A DNA stretch of 64,000 nt from Vibrio rhizosphaerae (lineage in GTDB: Bacteria; Pseudomonadota; Gammaproteobacteria; Enterobacterales; Vibrionaceae): contig NZ_AP024903.1 in NCBI RefSeq assembly GCF_024347095.1, positions 1,240,001 to 1,304,000 of the forward strand, given 5' to 3'. A program made the translations under genes and the position numbers. Each line of letters opens with the position of its first letter. The first letter of the stretch is position 1. This document shows positions 47,572 to 57,811 of the stretch, one piece after another. The notes under the pieces were generated by a model. That model saw only the letters and a program-made list of their open reading frames with translations. It did not search any database and was not told the origin of the DNA.

Positions 47572-48405
47572 CTACAGAATGACGGTTTTATTGCCGTAGA
47601 CAAACACCTTGTCGTTCAATACATTTGCCAGCGCTTTACTCAAGACATTTTTTTCAACATCCCGTCCTGCTTGGGCCATATCCTGAGCACTGAACGTATG
47701 GTCGACCGGAATAACATCTTGTTTGATGATTGGCCCCTCATCGAGGTCATCGGTGACGAAGTGTGCGGTTGCACCGATGATTTTGACACCCCGCTCATAG
47801 GCTTGCTGATACGGTTTGGCACCAATAAATGCCGGCAAAAAGCTATGGTGAATATTGATGATACGGTGATGGTATTTCTCAACAAAGGTCGGGGTCAGAA
47901 CCCGCATATATTTAGCCAGAACAATGTAATCCGGCTGATATTGATCGATGACTTCAAGCATCTTTTGTTCGTGTTCCTGACGATTGAGGCCGTCATGAGA
48001 AACACAGTGATAAGGGATATCAAACCGTTCAGTCAGTGTTTGTAATTTATCATAGTTGCCGATAACTGCTGCAATGTCGACGTCTAGGCTGCCGTCATAG
48101 CTTTTGATCAGAATATCACCCAGACAGTGTGCTTCTTTGGTCACCAGAATGACGATTTTCTTGCGTGACGATCCGATCAATTTATATTTGGCCCCTTCAG
48201 GGAGTGCCTGATCTAAATCAGCCGTCAGGGTTGCATCGTTAAAATAGCCTTCCAGCTCGGTGCGCATAAAAAAATGGCCGCTGGTATTATCAACATATTC
48301 ATTGTTGTGAATGATATTGAGCTGATGTTTGTAACAAATGTTAGTAATTTTAGCGATCAGGCCGGGCTTATCTGTGCAATGTGTGAGGAGCGTTTTCTTT
48401 TCCAT
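47572..48405 (-). CDS. purU: Formyltetrahydrofolate deformylase
   Basis: This 277-residue enzyme splits 10-formyl-tetrahydrofolate into formate and tetrahydrofolate, feeding PurT and balancing one-carbon pools. An N-terminal ACT regulatory domain (LLTHCTDKPGLIAKITNICYKH) is followed by a formyltransferase fold with NIHHSFLPAFIGAKPY and TDDLDEGPIIKQD, which carry the catalytic His and Asp. The ATG at 48405 (MEKKTLL) is preferred to the TTG just upstream. Confidence 0.95.
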   Translation of the reverse strand: MEKKTLLTHCTDKPGLIAKITNICYKHQLNIIHNNEYVDNTSGHFFMRTELEGYFNDATLTADLDQALPEGAKYKLIGSSRKKIVILVTKEAHCLGDILIKSYDGSLDVDIAAVIGNYDKLQTLTERFDIPYHCVSHDGLNRQEHEQKMLEVIDQYQPDYIVLAKYMRVLTPTFVEKYHHRIINIHHSFLPAFIGAKPYQQAYERGVKIIGATAHFVTDDLDEGPIIKQDVIPVDHTFSAQDMAQAGRDVEKNVLSKALANVLNDKVFVYGNKTVIL

Positions 48406-48612
48406 CAATGATGACTTCCGATGATTTTTTTTGAATTAAAAACAATTTCAGCGGACCCAAAACGGTGATGAGTCCCACAATACTGGGGCTATAATTAATC
48501 TATTCTCATTAGAGTTTCAACCTAATAACAAAAGTAATTTCCCTCGGCTTATCTCATTGGTCTTTATTTCAGGCAATTGTACGGCTCACATTTTTTCATG
48601 AAGGTGGTGGTT

Positions 48613-48816
48613 ATGGATAAGGAATTGCTGGCGCGTAAACTATATGTGGAACGTGTTCACGAGTTAATGGGAACACATGAAATTGATGAAATCGTCTTGA
48701 ACGCCATGTGGGAAAGCAAAGCTTCTCCTGCTGATGCTGCCAGAGTCATGCTGGAGCAGCCGACCAATGTACTGGAAGCCGCCTCTTGGTTACAACGGTA
48801 TCTGAACCGCAAGTAG
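48613..48816 (+). CDS. Small conserved-looking protein of unknown function
   Basis: This 67-residue cytoplasmic protein (MDKELLARKLYVERVHELM...) has charged helices and an end NVLEAASWLQRYLNRK. GGTGGTGG precedes the ATG; in-frame starts at 48577 and 48598 are also possible. It lies upstream of yoaA in the same direction, 105 bases away. I do not recognise a named family. Confidence 0.65.
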   Translation: MDKELLARKLYVERVHELMGTHEIDEIVLNAMWESKASPADAARVMLEQPTNVLEAASWLQRYLNRK

Positions 48817-48921
48817 CAGCGTCTTCATCAAACCTGTTGCAGCGTGAATCGCAGAGAAAGGTTCGCGCTGTTTCATCAAACCTGACATAATCGCACATTA
48901 TATTTTTAAATCCTCTATGCG

Positions 48922-50877
48922 ATGATCGAACAGACTTTTTCAGCTCACGGTGCTTTGGGAAAAGCTATCCCGGGATTTCAACCGCGTCAGGCTCAGCTTG
49001 ATATGGCCAGCGCGATTGAATCCGCTATCCGCAATCAGTCACAACTGGTGGTTGAGGCCGGAACCGGGACGGGGAAAACTTTTGCTTATCTGGTCCCGGC
49101 GTTGATGAGCGGTAAGAAAGTGGTGATCAGCACGGGCTCGAAAAACCTGCAAGAGCAGTTATTTCATCGCGATTTACCGTTGATTGTTAAAGCACTCGAG
49201 TTTTTCGGCCAGATTGCCTTACTCAAAGGGCGTGCGAATTATTTATGTCTGGAGCGTCTGAATCGCCAGATGCTTGAGAGTCACGGCAATGAAACCGATT
49301 CGCAGCACTTTGCCCAGCTGTTCCAGATTCGACGCTGGGCTTCTGAGACAAAAACCGGTGATCTTGGTGAATGTGAGACGTTACCGGAAGATAGCCTGAT
49401 TATTCCGACCATTACGTCGACCAATGATAATTGTCTGGGCAAAGAGTGCCCGGATTTTCAGGATTGTTTTGTGTCGAAAGCGCGTCGAAGAGCGATGGAT
49501 GCGGATGTCGTGGTGGTCAATCATCACCTGTTTCTGGCGGACCTTGCGATTAAAGAGACGGGTTTTGGCGAGCTGATTCCTGAAGCGGAAGTGTTCATTT
49601 TTGATGAAGCCCATCAGTTACCGGATATCGCGAGTCAGTATTTCGGACAATCGCTGACCAGCCGTCAGATTCAGGAACTGGCGAAAGATATCGAGATTGG
49701 TTATCGCACCGAAGCGAAAGACATGCGTCAGTTGCAAAAAATCAGCGACAAGCTGGTTCAGACCGCAATGGATGTCAGAATCGCACTGGGGGAACCCGGC
49801 TATCGGGGCAACTGGCGTGAAGCGGTGCGCCAGCCCAAAGTGAGTCAGGCGATTGAACGATTGACGGACAGCCTTGAGTTTGCTTTAGAAGTTTTAAAAC
49901 TTGCGTTAGGACGCAGTCAGCTACTGGATACCGCCTTCGAACGGACCAGTACCATTCACGCGCGCCTGAAACGAGTCTGTGATGTTTCCATTACCGGCTA
50001 TTCCTACTGGTTTGATACCACGCCACGTCATTTCGGATTACATATCACACCGCTGTCTGTCGCAGATAAATTTCAGGAACAGATCAAGCTCAAACCGGGG
50101 ACGTGGGTTTTTACCTCGGCAACGCTGGCGGTTAATCATGATTTTAGCCATTTCAGCCATCGTTTAGGGCTGATTCCCGAACAACAATTCTCGTTACCCA
50201 GCCCGTTTGATTATGAGACTCAGGCACGATTGTGTGTCCCGCGTTATTTACCTGAACCCAACTCACCGGGTATGGCTGACAAATTAGTAACCATGCTGAC
50301 CCCCGTCATTGAGCAGAATCAGGGGCGCTGTTTTTTCCTGTGTACATCCCATCAAATGATGCGGGATTTAGGGGAACGATTCCGCCAGTCTCTGACATTA
50401 CCTGTTTTATTACAGGGTGAAACCAGTAAGCAGAAAACCCTTTCCGAGTTTATGTCGCTCGGCAATGCTTTATTGGTTGCAACCGGTGCTTTCTGGGAAG
50501 GGATTGATGTTAGAGGCGATGCCCTGAGCTGTGTTATTATTGACAAATTACCGTTCACCGCACCGGATGATCCACTGCTGAAAGCCAGAATTGAGGACTG
50601 TCGTCTGCAAGGCGGCGAGCCTTTTCAACAGGTGCAACTGCCGGAAGCGGTGATTACCCTAAAGCAAGGGGTTGGCCGGTTGATTCGCGATGCCAGTGAT
50701 AAAGGCGCACTGATTATTTGCGATAATCGTTTGGTGACCCGCGATTATGGCGGCGTGTTTCTTGCAAGTTTACCGCCGATCCCGCGGACCCGTGATTTAG
50801 AACAGATACAAGCATTTCTCCGCGAAATATCGGAGCCGTCGCACTCGGAAAGTGATGAAGTGAGTACAGAGAGTTAA
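48922..50877 (+). CDS. yoaA: DinG-family ATP-dependent DNA helicase YoaA
   Basis: This 651-residue iron-sulfur superfamily 2 helicase of the XPD/DinG type shows Walker A EAGTGTGKT, DEAH in FIFDEAHQLPD, VVVNHHLFL, and final motifs GAFWEGIDVRGD and QGVGRLIRD. Iron-sulfur cysteines lie in NYLCLERL and NCLGKECPDFQDC. In E. coli YoaA partners with HolC at blocked replication forks (family knowledge). It ends one base before the tsaB start, so the two genes form an operon. Confidence 0.94.
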   Translation: MIEQTFSAHGALGKAIPGFQPRQAQLDMASAIESAIRNQSQLVVEAGTGTGKTFAYLVPALMSGKKVVISTGSKNLQEQLFHRDLPLIVKALEFFGQIALLKGRANYLCLERLNRQMLESHGNETDSQHFAQLFQIRRWASETKTGDLGECETLPEDSLIIPTITSTNDNCLGKECPDFQDCFVSKARRRAMDADVVVVNHHLFLADLAIKETGFGELIPEAEVFIFDEAHQLPDIASQYFGQSLTSRQIQELAKDIEIGYRTEAKDMRQLQKISDKLVQTAMDVRIALGEPGYRGNWREAVRQPKVSQAIERLTDSLEFALEVLKLALGRSQLLDTAFERTSTIHARLKRVCDVSITGYSYWFDTTPRHFGLHITPLSVADKFQEQIKLKPGTWVFTSATLAVNHDFSHFSHRLGLIPEQQFSLPSPFDYETQARLCVPRYLPEPNSPGMADKLVTMLTPVIEQNQGRCFFLCTSHQMMRDLGERFRQSLTLPVLLQGETSKQKTLSEFMSLGNALLVATGAFWEGIDVRGDALSCVIIDKLPFTAPDDPLLKARIEDCRLQGGEPFQQVQLPEAVITLKQGVGRLIRDASDKGALIICDNRLVTRDYGGVFLASLPPIPRTRDLEQIQAFLREISEPSHSESDEVSTES

Positions 50878-51579
50878 ATGAGTCGAAAAATTCTTGCAAT
50901 TGATACATCAACAGAAAACTGTTCTGTTGCCTTGATGGTCGGTCACCAATGCTTTGTCCGGCGTGACATTGCACCCCGGGATCATGCGAAAAAAATCCTG
51001 CCGATGGTGGATGAGGTGTTACACGAAGCGAACATTCAACTGACCGATTTAGATGCGCTGGCATTTGGTCGTGGTCCCGGCAGTTTTACGGGAGTCCGCA
51101 TTTGTATCGGGATTGCGCAGGGATTGGCGTTTGGCGCCGGATTACCGACCGTCCCCGTTTCGACGTTGGCAGCGATGGCGCAAGGCAGTTATCGTTTATA
51201 TGGTGCGCATGACGTGGCAACCGCGATTGATGCGCGGATGAGCGAAGTGTACTGGGGACGTTTTACCCGTCAGGATAATGGCGCTTGGCAGATTGTCGAT
51301 GAGGAATGTGTGATTCCGCCTCAGACACTGGCACAGCAGATTGAGTCGGACGCGAAAACGTGGCGCTGTGCCGGCACCGGGTGGGCAGCTTATGGCGAAG
51401 AACTTGCTCAATTACCGTTGACCGTTGAGTCGGGAGAGGTGCTTTATCCTGATGCTGAAGATATTGTGTTCTTGGCGAACATTGCCTTTGAGAATGGAGA
51501 CACTGTTCCGGCAGAAGAGGCCAGCCCGATTTATTTACGTGATCAGGTGGCCTGGAAGAAAATACCGGGTCGTGAATAG
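50878..51579 (+). CDS. tsaB: tRNA threonylcarbamoyladenosine biosynthesis protein TsaB
   Basis: This 233-residue ASKHA-fold scaffold of the TsaBDE complex makes t6A37 in ANN-reading tRNAs. [15 protein letters not shown] at the N terminus and [20 protein letters not shown] text ([15 protein letters not shown]) are diagnostic. The length is normal. It follows yoaA without a gap, as in E. coli (yoaA-yeaZ). Confidence 0.96.
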   Translation: MSRKILAIDTSTENCSVALMVGHQCFVRRDIAPRDHAKKILPMVDEVLHEANIQLTDLDALAFGRGPGSFTGVRICIGIAQGLAFGAGLPTVPVSTLAAMAQGSYRLYGAHDVATAIDARMSEVYWGRFTRQDNGAWQIVDEECVIPPQTLAQQIESDAKTWRCAGTGWAAYGEELAQLPLTVESGEVLYPDAEDIVFLANIAFENGDTVPAEEASPIYLRDQVAWKKIPGRE

Positions 51580-51665
51580 CGATATCTCGCGAGCCAGATG
51601 ATCCAGCATAAGCAAGCGGGCGGTGATGTGTCACCACCGATACACGAAGACAGGTGAGGAACAGT

Positions 51666-51974
51666 ATGGTTTCGATTCAGGGATTACCGCCGTCGCGAAT
51701 ACCGGGAACCGGCAAGTCATCGAAAGCGACGAAAGCAAAGCGGCAGAATGATACTTCAGATGCTGCCTCGGGTACCTATGAACCCACCCCCGTTGCCAAT
51801 GCGGTCACGCATTCGATGCGTTCGATGCAAGAGACCGAGCGTTTTCAGGACAATCTGCAATATGACTTACCTGAGGGGCGGGCCCGTAAAGCACTCGAAG
51901 CGTACTTTGGTGTAATGACTCAGGCCCGGCGCGAGGAACTTGCACAGATGCTCGGGGTCGATATTTATATTTAA
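51666..51974 (+). CDS. Small hypothetical protein between tsaB and yeaY
   Basis: This 102-residue polar protein has an unstructured, Ser/Thr/Lys-rich N-terminal half and a helical C-terminal half (GRARKALEAYFGVMTQARREELAQMLGVDIYI). GTGAGGA lies before the ATG at 51666; the GTG inside it could be read as a start but is probably the ribosome site. It is in line with tsaB and yeaY, so probably part of the operon. Function is unknown. Confidence 0.7.
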   Translation: MVSIQGLPPSRIPGTGKSSKATKAKRQNDTSDAASGTYEPTPVANAVTHSMRSMQETERFQDNLQYDLPEGRARKALEAYFGVMTQARREELAQMLGVDIYI

Positions 51975-51991
51975 AGATGAGGGAAAACAGC

Positions 51992-52561
51992 ATGATTTGG
52001 TCTCATTTCAATTGTCATATGAAAGGCATGGTGATTGCCTTTGGTTGTCTGGTGCTGAGTGCTTGTGCGTCACTACCGGAAGAGTTGTCCGTTCCTGACG
52101 GTGCAGCGGTGATTCAGGATTATCAAACCTTTTCTGCACTGAAAGGGACTCAGGCGCCTTATGTTCGGTTAGGGGGAGTCATTGCTGAAATTAAGAATCT
52201 GCCCAAACGAACCCGGCTGGAAATTGTTAACTTGCCGATCGGTACAAATGGTAAACCCGACATTCAGCAAGAGCCGCACGGACGTTTTATTGTTTATATC
52301 AATCGGTTTCTTGATCCGGTGACTTATGCCAAAGGGCGTTTACTGACCGTACTTGGCAGCGCTATTGCGCCAGAAAAAAGTCAGGTTGGTGAATACCGGG
52401 CGGAGTTTCCGGCCATGTCAGCGTCCGCTTACCATCTATGGCGGGTGACGGAGCGGGTGGTGATTCATGAACCGGGCCCATTTTTGCGAGATTGTGATCA
52501 CTGGCGCTGTCGGGAGAGTTTCGGCTCGCAAACCGGTCGGGTGATCCCCGAGGTCAAATAA
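51992..52561 (+). CDS. yeaY: Slp-family outer-membrane lipoprotein
   Basis: This 189-residue lipoprotein has a signal MIWSHFNCHMKGMVIAFGCLVLSAC with lipobox LSAC. The mature part has Slp features: VRLGGVIAEIKNLPKRTRLEIV and FLDPVTYAKGRLLTVLGS. E. coli YeaY, the Slp paralogue, lies in the same order between tsaB and fadD, which supports the name. The ATG at 51992 (MIWSH) is preferred to 51977. Confidence 0.9.
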   Translation: MIWSHFNCHMKGMVIAFGCLVLSACASLPEELSVPDGAAVIQDYQTFSALKGTQAPYVRLGGVIAEIKNLPKRTRLEIVNLPIGTNGKPDIQQEPHGRFIVYINRFLDPVTYAKGRLLTVLGSAIAPEKSQVGEYRAEFPAMSASAYHLWRVTERVVIHEPGPFLRDCDHWRCRESFGSQTGRVIPEVK

Positions 52562-52567
52562 TTTTCT

Positions 52568-53449
52568 ATGCTGGTGCAACACAGTTATCCGATTTCTGAG
52601 CGGAACATTGCGGCGATTGAAACTGACAATCGTCAAACCGCGAGCTGTTCCGTCATTTTCCTGCATGGCTGGCTGGATAATGCTGCCAGCTTTCAGTCTG
52701 TCCTGCATGTGATTACCTCTCAACTGCCCTCGCATATTCATTTATGTGCTATTGACTTACCGGGACATGGCCTGTCTGGTCATAAGTCTGCTGACAATTT
52801 TTATGCATTTCATGACTATATCGATGACATTCATCAATTTTTAGTGACGTTGCCAACGAAAAAGAAGATTTTAGTCGGCCATTCACTTGGTGGATTGATT
52901 GCAAGTTGCTATAGTGCCGCCTTTCCTGAATATGTCGATGGACTGTTTTTGATAGAGAGCCTCGGTCCCTTGTCTGAACCTGCCGCGAACAGCGTGCAAC
53001 GGTTACGTGACGGGGTGAATAGCCGCTCGCGAATTCGACGCAAATCTCGTCGCAAAGGGTATGATGATTACGCAGCCGCGCTGCAAGTTCGGGCGGCACA
53101 TTCGGCCCTGCCGGAAGCACTGATTGAGCCCATTGTTGCGCGAGGGATTGAATTGCGAGACGGGCAGTGGCTGTGGCGGGCAGATCCGAAATTGTCTGCA
53201 CAGTCGTTATATCGAATATCTGACGCCCATGCTGAAGCTGTGCTGGCCGCGATTCAATCTCCCTTTTTCGTTGTATTAGGGGATCAGGGTTACCCATCTT
53301 TAAAATCATATTCCCGGGCTTTACGACCAGAGCAAGTTGAGATTGAGCATGTGCAGGGCGGTCATCATTGCCACTTAGAGCATCCTGAGCGCGTCGGTCA
53401 GTTGATATTACAGTTTATTAAGAAAATCGATGAAGCACCATGTTCTTAA
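52568..53449 (+). CDS. Alpha/beta hydrolase
   Basis: This 293-residue soluble hydrolase of unknown substrate has oxyanion motif HGWLDN, the nucleophile elbow GHSLGG (Ser near 106), a helical cap, and a late GGHHCHLE with the catalytic His. The strand IDLPGHGLS is common in this superfamily. It begins 6 bases after yeaY and so probably shares its operon. The stop is followed by the fadD promoter region. Confidence 0.88.
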   Translation: MLVQHSYPISERNIAAIETDNRQTASCSVIFLHGWLDNAASFQSVLHVITSQLPSHIHLCAIDLPGHGLSGHKSADNFYAFHDYIDDIHQFLVTLPTKKKILVGHSLGGLIASCYSAAFPEYVDGLFLIESLGPLSEPAANSVQRLRDGVNSRSRIRRKSRRKGYDDYAAALQVRAAHSALPEALIEPIVARGIELRDGQWLWRADPKLSAQSLYRISDAHAEAVLAAIQSPFFVVLGDQGYPSLKSYSRALRPEQVEIEHVQGGHHCHLEHPERVGQLILQFIKKIDEAPCS

Positions 53450-53500
53450 ATTAGAGTCTATACTTTAGAAAATTTAAAAAATTAACAAATCATTAACATA

Positions 53501-53529
53501 TATAATAAGGCAGGGCACTGACCTGTCAG
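53501..53529 (+). promoter_or_regulatory. fadD promoter -10 and adjacent palindrome
   Basis: TATAAT at 53501-53506 is a perfect -10; no convincing -35 is spaced from it. CTGAC-CT-GTCAG at 53518-53529 lies between this and the ribosome site and could bind a regulator. A FadR site would be expected for fadD, but the match to its consensus is not good. Confidence 0.4.
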
Positions 53530-53545
53530 CGCGAGGAGTATTTCT

Positions 53546-55237
53546 GTGGAGCACCCATGGCTTGCACGTTATCCAAATGATGTGCCTGAAACGATTAATC
53601 CAGATGTCTATACATCGCTGGTTGAAATGTTTGAACAGTCGGTCACGAAATACGCTGATCAGCCTGCTTTTGTCAATATGGGAACGGTGATGACCTTCCG
53701 TAAGCTGGAAGAGCGCAGTCGCGCTTTCGCTGCGTATTTACAAAACGAGCTACAACTCAAAAAAGGGGATCGTGTTGCCCTGATGATGCCGAATTTACTG
53801 CAATATCCGGTGGCATTGTTTGGGGTGTTGCGGGCGGGCTTGATCGCTGTGAATGTGAATCCGTTGTATACCCCCCGGGAGCTAGAACATCAGCTCAATG
53901 ACGCGGGAGTAACCACGATTGTCATCGTCTCCAACTTTGCCGGCACCTTGCAGAAAATTGTGCAACGGACATCGGTCAAACATGTCATTCTGACCAGTCT
54001 GGGGCAGATGCTGCCCCGGCCGAAAGGGACAATTGTCGACTTTGTCGTTAAATATGTGAAAAAACTGGTCCCGCACTATCATCTGCCCGATGCTGTTTCG
54101 ATGCGAACTGCACTGAAACGGGGTCGTCATATGCAGTATGTAAAGCCGGTGATTGAAGGGGATGATACCGCTTTTTTACAGTATACCGGCGGGACGACAG
54201 GGATAGCCAAAGGGGCAATCCTTTCCCATCGTAATATGGTCGCCAATGTATTACAGGCGAAAGCGGCTTATGGGCCAGTCTTGGCTGAGGGGCGTGAATT
54301 AGTCGTCACCGCTTTGCCGCTCTATCACGTATTTGCGCTGAGTGTGAACTGTTTGCTGTTTATCGAAATGGGCGGCCAAAACCTGTTGATTACCAATCCG
54401 AGGGATATCCCGGGATTCGTCAAAGAATTACAACGCTACCCTGTCACGGCAATTACGGGCGTCAATACACTGTTTAATGCTTTGGTGCACAATGACGCGT
54501 TTCGTCATATGGATTTTTCGCAGCTACACTTATCCGTCGGTGGCGGGACTGCGGTCCAGCGGGCGGTTGCCAATGAATGGAAGAAAGTCACCGGGCTTCA
54601 TCTGCTTGAAGGCTATGGTTTAACCGAATGTTCTCCTTTGGTGGCCGGTAACCCTTATGACCTCAGTGATTACAGCGGTGCCATTGGTATCCCGGTTCCC
54701 TCGACAGAGGTTCGGCTTGTCGATGAACATGGTCAAGTGATTGCGTTTGATCAGGTCGGTGAATTACAGGTGCGCGGGCCGCAGGTGATGACCGGATACT
54801 GGCAGCGTGAAGATGCCACCAAAGACGTCTTAACGGATGATGGTTGGCTCTCTACCGGTGATATTGTTCGGATGGATGAGCAAGGTATGCTATATATTGT
54901 GGATCGGAAAAAAGATATGATTCTGGTCTCCGGTTTTAACGTTTATCCGAATGAAATTGAAGATGTCGTTTCGATGCATGATAAAGTGTTGGAAGCCGCA
55001 GCGATCGGGCAGCCACACGAGGTGAGTGGCGAAGTGGTGAAATTGTTCGTCGTCAAAAAAGATACGTCGCTGACGAAAGAAGAAATCATCGCTCACTGTC
55101 GCCAATACCTGACCGGATATAAGATTCCAAAACTGATAGAATTCCGGGATGATCTGCCGAAAACCAATGTCGGTAAAATATTGCGCCGGGCATTAAAAGA
55201 TGAAGATCAGGCAATATTGAGTATGGAACAAGCCTAA
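53546..55237 (+). CDS. fadD: Long-chain fatty acid-CoA ligase
   Basis: This 563-residue enzyme activates fatty acids to acyl-CoA for beta-oxidation. It has the AMP-binding P-loop [21 protein letters not shown] and the hinge region [19 protein letters not shown] is the start: GAGGAG stands 9 bases upstream, no in-frame ATG is near, and the protein then begins like E. coli FadD (W-L-x-R-Y-P-x-D-V-P). A strong terminator follows. Confidence 0.96.
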   Translation: MEHPWLARYPNDVPETINPDVYTSLVEMFEQSVTKYADQPAFVNMGTVMTFRKLEERSRAFAAYLQNELQLKKGDRVALMMPNLLQYPVALFGVLRAGLIAVNVNPLYTPRELEHQLNDAGVTTIVIVSNFAGTLQKIVQRTSVKHVILTSLGQMLPRPKGTIVDFVVKYVKKLVPHYHLPDAVSMRTALKRGRHMQYVKPVIEGDDTAFLQYTGGTTGIAKGAILSHRNMVANVLQAKAAYGPVLAEGRELVVTALPLYHVFALSVNCLLFIEMGGQNLLITNPRDIPGFVKELQRYPVTAITGVNTLFNALVHNDAFRHMDFSQLHLSVGGGTAVQRAVANEWKKVTGLHLLEGYGLTECSPLVAGNPYDLSDYSGAIGIPVPSTEVRLVDEHGQVIAFDQVGELQVRGPQVMTGYWQREDATKDVLTDDGWLSTGDIVRMDEQGMLYIVDRKKDMILVSGFNVYPNEIEDVVSMHDKVLEAAAIGQPHEVSGEVVKLFVVKKDTSLTKEEIIAHCRQYLTGYKIPKLIEFRDDLPKTNVGKILRRALKDEDQAILSMEQA

Positions 55238-55262
55238 TCGTCCGTGATCGAGACGTTCAGAG

Positions 55263-55290
55263 AAATGCCGACATGATGTCGGCATTTTTC
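55263..55290 (+). terminator. Terminator after fadD
   Basis: AAATGCCGAC-ATGAT-GTCGGCATTT followed by TTCTTG. It lies 26 bases beyond the stop. Confidence 0.85.
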
Positions 55291-55409
55291 TTGTTCATAT
55301 ACATATAACCTTATTTACATACGATTTTGTTTACATCGAACGGGTTGACAGACCACGGCCAGCGCTAGGGTGGTGGTCGCCTGACAATGAATGATAAAAG
55401 TGAGTAATT

Positions 55410-56537
55410 TTGAACTATCAAATGATTACCAGCTCAGATGAGCTTGAAGCGGTCTGCCGCAAAGCCTTACAGTGTCCGGTCGTGATGCTGGATACGGAAT
55501 TTGTCCGCACCCGGACATTTCATGCCCAACTGGGGCTGATCCAGCTCTATGACGGTGAATCCGTCGCGTTGATTGATCCGACAACCATTGCAGATATGAC
55601 CTCATTTGTCAGTTTGTTGCAAGCGCCGCAGGTGCTCAAAGTGCTTCACGCTGCCGGTGAAGATTTAGAAGTGTTCTACCACCAATTTGCATGTGCGCCG
55701 ACGCCATTCGTCGATACCCAGATTCTGGCGGCATTCAACGGATATGGTTTATCGACCGGATTTGCGGCGTTGGTTGCCGATTTTACCGGGACAGAGCTCG
55801 ATAAAAGTGAATCGCGGACTGACTGGATGGCCCGGCCTTTGAGCGACAAACAGCTGGACTATGCAGCTGCGGATGTGTTTTATCTGATGCCGGTGTATCA
55901 GCAACTCCGTGACAAAGTTCAGCAGCAAGGCTGGTGGGATGCAGCGTTGGAAGAGTCGCAGTTGCAGGTCGAAAAGCGGACCCGAAGCTATCAGCCGGAA
56001 GCCGCTTATCTTGATATCAAAGGTGCGTGGCAACTGGCTCCCAAACAATTGGCAATCTTGAAACAGCTTGCAACCTGGCGTTATGAAGAAGCGCTCAAAC
56101 GGGATCTGGCGCTGAATTTTGTGATCAAAGAACAAGATCTATTGACCATTGCCCGGCTGGAATTAGTCAACTTTAAACGGATGGAAACCGAAGGCGTTGA
56201 TCCACGGTCGGTCAAGCGCCACGGCGCGAAAATCAGCCAGCTGGTTAAAGAAGGGCAAGCGGTCAGCGAGTCTGATTATCCGCCACGAATTATCCCCATT
56301 TCAGATTATCCCGGATACAAGCAACTGTTTAAACGGCTCAAAGATCAGGTTAATGTTCAGTCTGAGAAGCTGGGACTCTCGCCCGAATTTTTGGCGTCTC
56401 GTAAACAGTTGAATCAATTACTGGGTTGGGTCTGGAAAACGCAAACCGATCCGCAGTCTATACCGGATCTGATGCAGGGATGGCGTAAAGACGTGCTGGG
56501 CGATACCTTGTATGAAATGGTTGCGCCGCGTTCATGA
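55410..56537 (+). CDS. rnd: Ribonuclease D
   Basis: This 375-residue 3'-to-5' exoribonuclease trims tRNA precursors. DEDDy motifs: LDTEFVRTRT, HAAGEDLEVF and YAAADVFYL; HRDC domain from about 210. The TTG at 55410 gives MNYQMIT, the same residues that start E. coli Rnd, which also uses a non-ATG start (from memory). The first ATG (55422) would remove four conserved residues. It follows fadD as in E. coli. Confidence 0.95.
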   Translation: MNYQMITSSDELEAVCRKALQCPVVMLDTEFVRTRTFHAQLGLIQLYDGESVALIDPTTIADMTSFVSLLQAPQVLKVLHAAGEDLEVFYHQFACAPTPFVDTQILAAFNGYGLSTGFAALVADFTGTELDKSESRTDWMARPLSDKQLDYAAADVFYLMPVYQQLRDKVQQQGWWDAALEESQLQVEKRTRSYQPEAAYLDIKGAWQLAPKQLAILKQLATWRYEEALKRDLALNFVIKEQDLLTIARLELVNFKRMETEGVDPRSVKRHGAKISQLVKEGQAVSESDYPPRIIPISDYPGYKQLFKRLKDQVNVQSEKLGLSPEFLASRKQLNQLLGWVWKTQTDPQSIPDLMQGWRKDVLGDTLYEMVAPRS

Positions 56538-56593
56538 ATGGATTGAGTTGCGTCAGGCCATTCGTCTAAGCCGGGAGTGCTATGCATGTAAAA

Positions 56594-56633
56594 CGCCTCA
56601 TATAACCGAATCTGATAGCGGTTATATGAGGCG
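56594..56633. terminator. 15-bp inverted repeat between convergent rnd and minE
   Basis: CGCCTCATATAACCG and CGGTTATATGAGGCG pair perfectly around a 10-base loop. It stands 57 bases after rnd and 54 after minE (minus strand). There are no T-runs, but the position fits a bidirectional terminator. Confidence 0.6.
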
Positions 56634-56686
56634 CTGAATTCATCACCGATGAGCGGTTATTTTTCTTTGTTGCGACCTCTTTATCG

Positions 56687-56950
56687 CTACTTCTCTTCGT
56701 CGGGTAATTTTACATTCAGTTCCAGTACGGACAGATCATCGCCTTTGTGCTCGAAAGAGAGCTCAACCATATCCGGGTCAATCGCCACATATTTGGCGAT
56801 CACTTTCAGAATATCTTCTTTTAACTGCGGCAGATAGTTCGGTGCCGGATCATTCTGGCTACGGCGTTCGGCAACGATAATCTGCAAACGTTCTTTCGCA
56901 AGACTCGCGGAGGTTTGTTTCTTCGGGCGGAAAAACTCCAGTAATGACAT
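56687..56950 (-). CDS. minE: Cell-division topological factor MinE
   Basis: This 87-residue protein drives MinD off the membrane and sets the pole-to-pole oscillation. The N-terminal membrane and MinD-binding part is [29 protein letters not shown]; the dimerisation half follows. It is third in the operon minC-minD-minE, 6 bases after minD. Confidence 0.97.
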   Translation of the reverse strand: MSLLEFFRPKKQTSASLAKERLQIIVAERRSQNDPAPNYLPQLKEDILKVIAKYVAIDPDMVELSFEHKGDDLSVLELNVKLPDEEK

Positions 56951-56956
56951 AGGTTC

Positions 56957-57769
56957 TTAACCTCCAAATAATCGTTGAAAAATGCCTTTTTTCTGCTCAG
57001 ACAGAAAACGAAATTCCAGCGCATTGCCTGTCAGACGCTCAACTGCGTCATGATACGCCTGACCGGCATCTGATTGATCGTCAAAAATCACCGGTACCCC
57101 TTTATTCGATGCATTGAGTACTGCCTGACTTTCAGGGATCACCCCCAGCAACTGAATATGCAGAATTTCTTCGACATCTTCGACGCTCAGCATCTCTCCC
57201 TGATTCACGCGAGCCGGGTTATAGCGGGTGAGTAACAGGTGTTGTTTGATCGGTTCAAGGCCTTGTTCCGCACGGCGAGATTTTGAATCAAGAATGCCAA
57301 GAATGCGGTCGGAGTCGCGCACGGAAGAGACTTCCGGGTTGGTCGTGATAATCGCTTCATCGGCGAAGTAAAGTGCCATCAGTGCACCTTGTTCAATCCC
57401 TGCCGGAGAGTCACAGATAATAAAGTCAAAGCCCATGCTGTCTAATTCATCCAGCACACGTTTGACGCCGTCATGGGTCAGGGCTTCTTTGTCCCGGGTT
57501 TGCGATGCCGGTAAAATAAATAGATTATCGGAGCGCTTATCTTTGATCAGCGCCTGATTGAGCGTTGCTTCGCCCTGAATGACATTCACGAAGTCATACA
57601 CCACCCGGCGCTCACATCCCATAATCAGGTCGAGGTTACGTAAGCCGATGTCGAAATCGATGACTGCGGTTTTCAAACCTTTGATTGCCAAACCAGAGGC
57701 AATTGCTGCACTCGATGTCGTCTTTCCAACACCGCCTTTACCTGATGTAACAACAATAATGCGTGCCAT
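56957..57769 (-). CDS. minD: Septum site-determining ATPase MinD
   Basis: This 270-residue deviant-Walker ATPase has SGKGGVGKTT at residues 9-18, DFDIGLRNLD, CDSPAGIEQGAL, and the C-terminal membrane-targeting helix (QKKGIFQRLFGG). It recruits MinC to block FtsZ away from midcell. It sits in the minCDE operon. Confidence 0.98.
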   Translation of the reverse strand: MARIIVVTSGKGGVGKTTSSAAIASGLAIKGLKTAVIDFDIGLRNLDLIMGCERRVVYDFVNVIQGEATLNQALIKDKRSDNLFILPASQTRDKEALTHDGVKRVLDELDSMGFDFIICDSPAGIEQGALMALYFADEAIITTNPEVSSVRDSDRILGILDSKSRRAEQGLEPIKQHLLLTRYNPARVNQGEMLSVEDVEEILHIQLLGVIPESQAVLNASNKGVPVIFDDQSDAGQAYHDAVERLTGNALEFRFLSEQKKGIFQRLFGG

Positions 57770-57811
57770 TTGTTTCCCTTAAATTTAACGTCGGTTTCCT
57801 TGGAAAAGGAT

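Noticed and set aside
47394-47603. Minus-strand frame of 70 codons after purU
   Set aside because: It contains the purU 3' hairpin, overlaps the purU end and has no ribosome site.
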